64,000 nt of DNA from the NCBI GenBank assembly GCA_964035575.1, contig OZ037837.1, positions 1,860,001-1,924,000 on the forward strand, written 5' to 3'. Position numbers and translations under genes: made by a program. Of the stretch, positions 63,701 through 64,000 are shown in pieces. Under the pieces are notes generated by a model. The model saw only the letters and a program-made list of their open reading frames with translations, searched no databases and had not been told where the DNA came from. This stretch comes from Rhynchopus sp. YZ270_cl-10 (Eukaryota; Euglenozoa; Diplonemea; Diplonemida; Diplonemidae). The stretch's first letter is position 1. Each line of letters opens with the position of its first letter.

Positions 63701-64000
63701 ATGCAGAGTTAAATGAGGACCTAAAAGCTCTGTACTTTGGGGGCGGGATTGTGGTGGAGGCGAATGTGACCATCACAGAGTACACAGACGGGGCGCCGCT
63801 CTTTAGGTTCAGCAACACACCTGATGCAGATGCTGTGTCGCTGACGCAGAGTGGAACCTCGGGGATGGTGGTCCTCACAGTGAGTGGCAGTGGCACCCTC
63901 TCCGTTGGCCAGTTGCTGACGGAGCCCATCGGAGTGAATGTGGAGCACAGTCTGTACTTCTCAATATTGCCCACCGTTAACAGCAGCACCGGCACATGCT
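48769..64000 (+). CDS. giant secreted LamG-like repeat protein (continues beyond window)
   Basis: An open frame of 5,077 codons without stop or intron to the window end. I checked every codon line. ATG 48769 is first after an in-frame TGA (48730). ATG 48787 (MAVSVHIMLF) follows a CAG and may be the real start. A signal peptide (core HIMLFLAAFCAVVL) comes first, then 30 repeats of about 170 residues, the last one cut. Each repeat has C-x-L-x-TVVEF, ATYFGGG, a FGLNVERSVYIS strand, CYIYIDGVLEAQG, RWQNRIG, then GTVRDFKLSACDVLPAP. The YIDG strand followed by the NRIG ... G-x-V-x-DF element is typical of LamG/concanavalin A-like lectin domains (LamG_3). FGGG cores lie near 48.96, 49.45, 49.97, 50.47, 50.97, 51.44, 51.95, 52.47, 52.98 and 53.48 kb, and at similar spacing to 63.73 kb. 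It is presumably extracellular adhesion or ligand binding. No membrane span is seen yet. Confidence 0.88.
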   Translation, partial: MHPYRIMAVSVHIMLFLAAFCAVVLCTSAAASPLAPIDPSCTLKTVVEFHEESDFNTSQPTYFGGGVVLQAKVNVAEFRWNQTVVMFGNVLAADMVCLRHAQNGGISFTSSASDGSAATITSGPVGLNENLSVHVSILESGICYLYINSILEAVGNCPVPALVVRWENRVRESAPDYVAMSGTVSDLKLSACVVLPPPTAYPAPDCALQAVVGFEDEKDFNQSQPLYFGGGVVMEADIEIIVEASEDQPIIPIFTFGDWIGQGLRYDVSLKQTLTSLQFSHGSDTVRAPKPLSPSTSHRVYITMMPLTPDTTTAMCFIFVDGVLEAQGISPVPGMLVRWQNRIGQSFSRNDPNMDGSVRNFKLSACNVLPAPTEQEAPTCTLSTAVAFQNENEFNESQPTYFGGGVVIEAKVTLTEYVDGSNIFSFGMCGEAVECPVSLSQHLEGLSFTTQTGGPIVTPLPFGLNVERHVYIAVVPSGQSATCYIYIDGVKQTQGTCDAPYLMVRYLNRIGKSRSTALDMKGEVRDFQLRACNVLPAPTNYPSPNCALQTVAEFTDESEFNQSQATYFGGGIVVEATVAVLEETDGAPVFGFSNGIGVEAVMLRSSGRGRLAFTSTPQTITAAREVGVGVEHRVYVSIVPIQGSVESWCYLYVDGLPEMQGRCQVPPLAIRWENKIAKGNNLPNWNGTVGNFKMSACDVLPAPTQFPTPNCTLHDVVELLGESEFDPFQATYFGGGVVIEAKVTLTEYALYSMVFGFNNALSTAAMVLSQSGSGLLSLMSTSQAQPLRSFRPFGLNVERTVHIVSVPSIDSSTATCFIYIDGLMEAQGECPVTPVLERRDNHIGQMSEQVKDFKVRACHVLTPSHFPEPTCTLSTAVAFQNESEFNQSQTTDFGGGMVIEAKVLFTEYAEGTQPVFSFSNGHWDAVSLRQEGEGGGLVFISGPGYSFYVPGPFGLNVERSVFISMVPNLPDSTQGTCFIYLDGVLQGQGVCPVPQVMARYTSRVGIDDFGTLHGNVSEFKLSACNVLPAPSQYPPLNCAAQTVVEFQSENEFNESQATYFGGGIAIEAKVTLTSYSDSAPIFLSCTGAEKMCIQLKQSDTSPGHLTLETFSSTDLSKTVTSLIPLGRNVERSVHIAVQPLAPYSTDATCFIFIDGVYNVKGECYVPPLVLRRHNLIAKSLTPRVHAGVNVRKFSLRACTVLEAPTQYPAPACSLSTVLEFKEESEYNQSQFTYFGGEVVIEANVTLTSYTSDADILLVGNIDGSMVMSLTVTSGSKLAFTTPDKNGWASSVVSSTSFGVGVERYVYVSAQVSDDGTSSFCYLYIDGVLHAVKECTLPASGIRWRNFIGRDIEGRANLPGTVRDFKLNGCHVKTPPTAYPAPDCELKTVVEFVDLSQYNQSQATYFGGGIEVELKLRLTEYVDSADVFFFGNVVGGYRTKESSVLTVQSGLLTFFPPGDNSGGMKALHRLELNVEYNIRMAVALYAGCVLFIDGELQALLDSWVYVSNPVLNWQNYIGRGINGTVRDFKLAACKQSVLPAPSLLPAPNCTLHTAVQFTEKSDYNRTQMTQFGGGLVIRAKVMVRQYLSSSIMQFSTYYGYNEMGLKLGYDGRISLITSQTYYSGAESDPSIITTTDPIGLNVERSIYVTIATDGDGAHYGGGRCYIYVDDVLQAQGGCLAPLLVVRQEEIVAPLRGTVRDYKLSSCVVLRAPTQFPGNCSLKTVVEFKEQSDFNTSQATYFGGGVSIDLKLKVFGTENYRSSVFQFGNYGEDDSIALVLIPSRNPPKANMITPGDHGHGTDADVFIGTDVERSIHLSIIPTYYDAEGNTNATCYFFVDGILQYRYKCNFPALDVRWLSLIGRAPDDKKQNLNGTVRDFTLRACDVLPAPTQFPSPNCTLQTVVEVSDESAFNRSQATYFGGGITIEAKVLFTSYTEREMSVFRFCDSSTRECVSLVQYGEGLLRFTSGQSTMTTKSAFGLNKQRTVHIVIIPSTTYRGTAYLFIDGVIATDIDDSFVYPPLKLRRQSSVGASYISHVSDFKLSACTVLPAPTQYPTPNCTLQTVVEFQNDTEYNQSQALYFGGGLVIEAKVTVRGYFQIFTFGNGVHDSLNLSLTSRGKLSLTYKYYTATSSLTIVQYREYRVHIVIEREGHCYFYIDDVLQVEESFPKQVAFVGWLNHVGEPATHPNQVRDFKLLACEVYPPPTSYPVSNCTLQTFLEFQNPNEFNQSQATHFGGGLEVELKVTITEYTDTAQQVFSFANGDEGEQDSVSLEVGPSGKLSFAVVNSDYPSGVVVTKTASLNTSVPFGLNVERSVYISIVPTPESMYKKAFAFLHIDGVVAAQFADFVIPQTLVRWQNHIGLQTGSSAFHGTVRDFKVRACEATPAPTAPVPDCWMQTVVAFQNATSFDPSGFHFGGGFVVEAKVTIPQYTSSTDVFNFGNYGSTGVRLTSNAAGRLSLSVAHENGVEYCTTSQPFGLDVERTVYIAVAPGTREDNGMCFIYIDNVLQVQQLNFPTPLVQIYRVNRIGDRPVFPNIPVTVRDFRLRACTVLGPPGLPAPTCQRSVVVAFKDESEYNQSQATYFGGGSPAGSSIAVEGGVVIEAKLMITEYTVGAQVFTFGNGKYDMLKLEVAGPSGQLSFRLATPYPYNTYHMQTTSQFGLNVERRVYISIVRNDDDTRWQCFLFIDGVLEVQEEYCQCPAANTRWQNYIGESIPGGKPNLLGTIKDFALSACEVLPASRQLASPRCYGESDVLQFANTSMFDGSRPMVFGGGITIEADITFSEYTTVSSPVISFTTSAASDAVTLSQSGPSGQLIFTTYGEGANPTTIQTPKPFGLNVKRRVHISVLDEPFVYAGSRVYCFIYIDGVLEAQEPVIVPRVATRWQNAVAPEGGPLLLENFKLSACDVVLPATKYPVPSCILKTVVDAKTQSVSPFNYTNFGGQFVAVANVSVTEYVDNAIIFYFGLNNRLTLSMTQVGLLNLVYDNWHHVLTTATPFGLNVQRSIHVSMVAYGAYDLSVNVSIYIDGVLEALSTTLKSPSVYLPEYVFRHINSIGVGVEGFHDLPGTVHNFSLHACEAQPPPQYPTCPLHTVLEFHGDNTFNQSQTTYFGGEVLVEMNLTVTQYTYGATVFIFSNGPFQDRLQLSLNETGYLELRVYGPSTKNPNTEGVVVATKPLGLHAVRNVMISTTGSVCYIYVDHTVVGVGTCEMPPFMVRWLNRVGTYPECISCALQGTVHDFRLSACDALPAPTPVTTPSCELTTVVSCPSENDFNKTEAFYFGGGVVVEAYLSIAVYKKYTKPTIFVFGNGDGFSTDSLKLILDSDGVVHPVIAEQYGADFSLLRPFGLNVARAVKLSIVPTTNDTARFFFYVDGILHSQGPCLVPPFSLRRLNRIGDRSGTVSNFVMQACHVAPSPDTKPSCAQKNVVSFQDENDFNKTEARYFGGGVEVEALLSIASYKSEAVVFVFGNGDVVPADTLELIIRTDGVLYPVIAGISQYGAEVSSYQPFGQHVAKTVKLSIVPITDDTAKFFLVVDGVLQATGPCPVPPLSLRRLNRIGESVTPGISNLDGSVSNFLMQACETPLVPISYLPAPSCSLHTVVEFNEESEFNKSQATYFGGGVVIEAKVTISAEYQPNAAVFIFGNWMSNNYGDLLLVQSATNPGTLTFGKMRSEVFGLDTERDVYISMVAGVCYLAVDGALQAEISCILPELSVRWQSYVSGVRSLKLRACEVLPAPTQLPGPDCALQTVMEFTDESELNQYKTFPTYFGGGFVLEVTATLKSYPEDYYPKRCVFDLASPISSDSGEDQLEWIQMCVGLDGFPFISAGSSYGGKSSQAEPTQAFVKDVPHLVHVSSFGGWCYLYIDTVFHGSVRCGGETSLRWNNRIGSTVGNHSAWNGTISDFKLSACNVHPVPHRPEPDCALQTVVEFADQSELNTSQPTFFGGDGLTVELKVTVPDLASLNYVFSFQNCGKGMYSCGIALTYDYSHLNFMGAGLGNRYFDYSYNYLPFQQNVEHHVYASIVGGKSYIFVDGILQNQHGTTNYVSTALIRAETMMLPNGGTVRDFKLKACDVRTPPPMAYPAPTCDLKTVIEFADISEYNHSATYFGGGVVLEATVNTTMYNTTLSAIFQFTNLDEKEPDAFLLLFDSSYDSGLPWHFQSGSQRANSGSYYTSTVLSQDVFTPYLEHKVRISVVPDTPGSWRGMVYLFIDGVLIIQRLAYTPALMVRVISRIGEALDAGPDLRGTVKDFKLSACDVLPAPTYVSPTCALKPVLSFANQDEYDQSTLTSFGGAVVLDTKVKITEFSDNATLFYFGALDNTNILSLTLTGTSGVAIFMGRKTRPLKLNTEMHLHLAIVPDPDVSSSASCVLYVDGVAEVQMTCGLPQTLQRNFNHIGTSAPPNPDLKGVFTDFTLQACNVRTPSQFPTPACTLRTVVEFTTLSQYNQSRATYFGGGVVIEAKVMFTEYTDGAEVFSFSNIGNSDVSLVMGATGILTLHFTFMVDTYSYSLTFSKPFGLYVERSVYISFVPLSKRVYVLIDGVFEEEESCYKVSGLEFTTRWVNHVGLARTGIPQMKGTVRDFRLRACQSAPPPTQRFPEPPCALQTVVEFQDESDFNESQATYFGGEYAVEMKVMLKSYTDYATVFAFSNNYKPMTQADGTSIDMFGIAQFKEGKLYLYIGHSSLGFPMPIELNVEYTLYIAAVKETIQKWNFFTRTYLYLNGVLVYGAAGSGGAPPPLMVRWSSKVGERWGSVRQMNGTLRDFKLRACNVLPAPTQLPEPNCTLQTALAFQDPAEYNPIHPTYFGGGLVVDLKLTLRDYKEFTYIFLLSPDPDPTTNDLYFLNKVLRLHLDETLYLGQEGREGGMDLNAEINSWPQMELNVEYKLHIAMIPGDREGYGQCLIFIDGVLATSVYKICPILTLKKRVKNVFGTTPFESAMHPDRYGLNGTMRDFNLRACSAVQTPTSFPEPNCTLHTVVELNAELNEDLKALYFGGGIVVEANVTITEYTDGAPLFRFSNTPDADAVSLTQSGTSGMVVLTVSGSGTLSVGQLLTEPIGVNVEHSLYFSILPTVNSSTGTC

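Overview
The window is nuclear DNA from a unicellular eukaryote (protist). The protein-coding stretches are intronless and all the intact ones lie on the + strand. They sit in a sea of satellites, short A-tailed repeats and DNA transposons. The only catalytically complete cyclase has an adenylate-cyclase catalytic domain whose style (VFTDI, VKTIGDAF, a charged insert before the GLTVRIGVNTG strand) recalls trypanosomatid/euglenozoan membrane cyclases. A long pyrimidine tract ending in CAG lies about 70 nt upstream of each cyclase ATG, as expected for a splice acceptor. A kinetoplastid or diplonemid relative is my best guess, held with low confidence.

Layout. 1-2.6 kb: repeats and a 9-bp satellite. 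2.8-5.0 kb: cyclase A, with six membrane spans, a complete catalytic domain and a degenerate second one. 5.0-14.8 kb: a 54-bp hairpin minisatellite, an eEF2 pseudogene, two copies of a young A-tailed repeat, a 1.5-kb 8-bp satellite and a second 9-bp satellite in the opposite orientation. 15.1-20.2 kb: cyclase paralogues B and C, which keep the membrane part but carry a different, catalytically dead cyclase-fold domain. 45.9-47.7 kb: paralogue D, of the same type. 48.8 kb to the window end: a secreted giant protein of at least 5,077 residues built from 30 LamG-like repeats, with no stop in 15.2 kb.

The main structural discovery is that A, B, C and D were one tandem array, and that the 3' tail of C is split by two insertions. 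The first is a 1,855-bp element with terminal inverted repeats (20189-22043). The second is a 22,741-bp segment (22195-44935) bounded by hAT-type inverted ends (CAGTGCTGTCG) and an exact 8-bp target duplication (CTTGCAGT). The C tail resumes at 44936 exactly where it stopped, and cyclase A provides the empty-site sequence. This giant element carries an intact ubiquitin-specific protease gene, a broken RING-like/Q-rich gene, a broken CUB-like gene, a Tc1/mariner-like element, a piggyBac-like MITE, three small repeat families and several satellites. A GCGCCGCAGGCGC-type hairpin occurs about ten times inside it; I did not find one outside. I see no transposase.

The cyclases plausibly make or modulate a cyclic-nucleotide signal at a membrane. 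The LamG protein is a candidate surface adhesin, and its upstream region contains about 100 bp of the same 5' block that precedes the cyclases.
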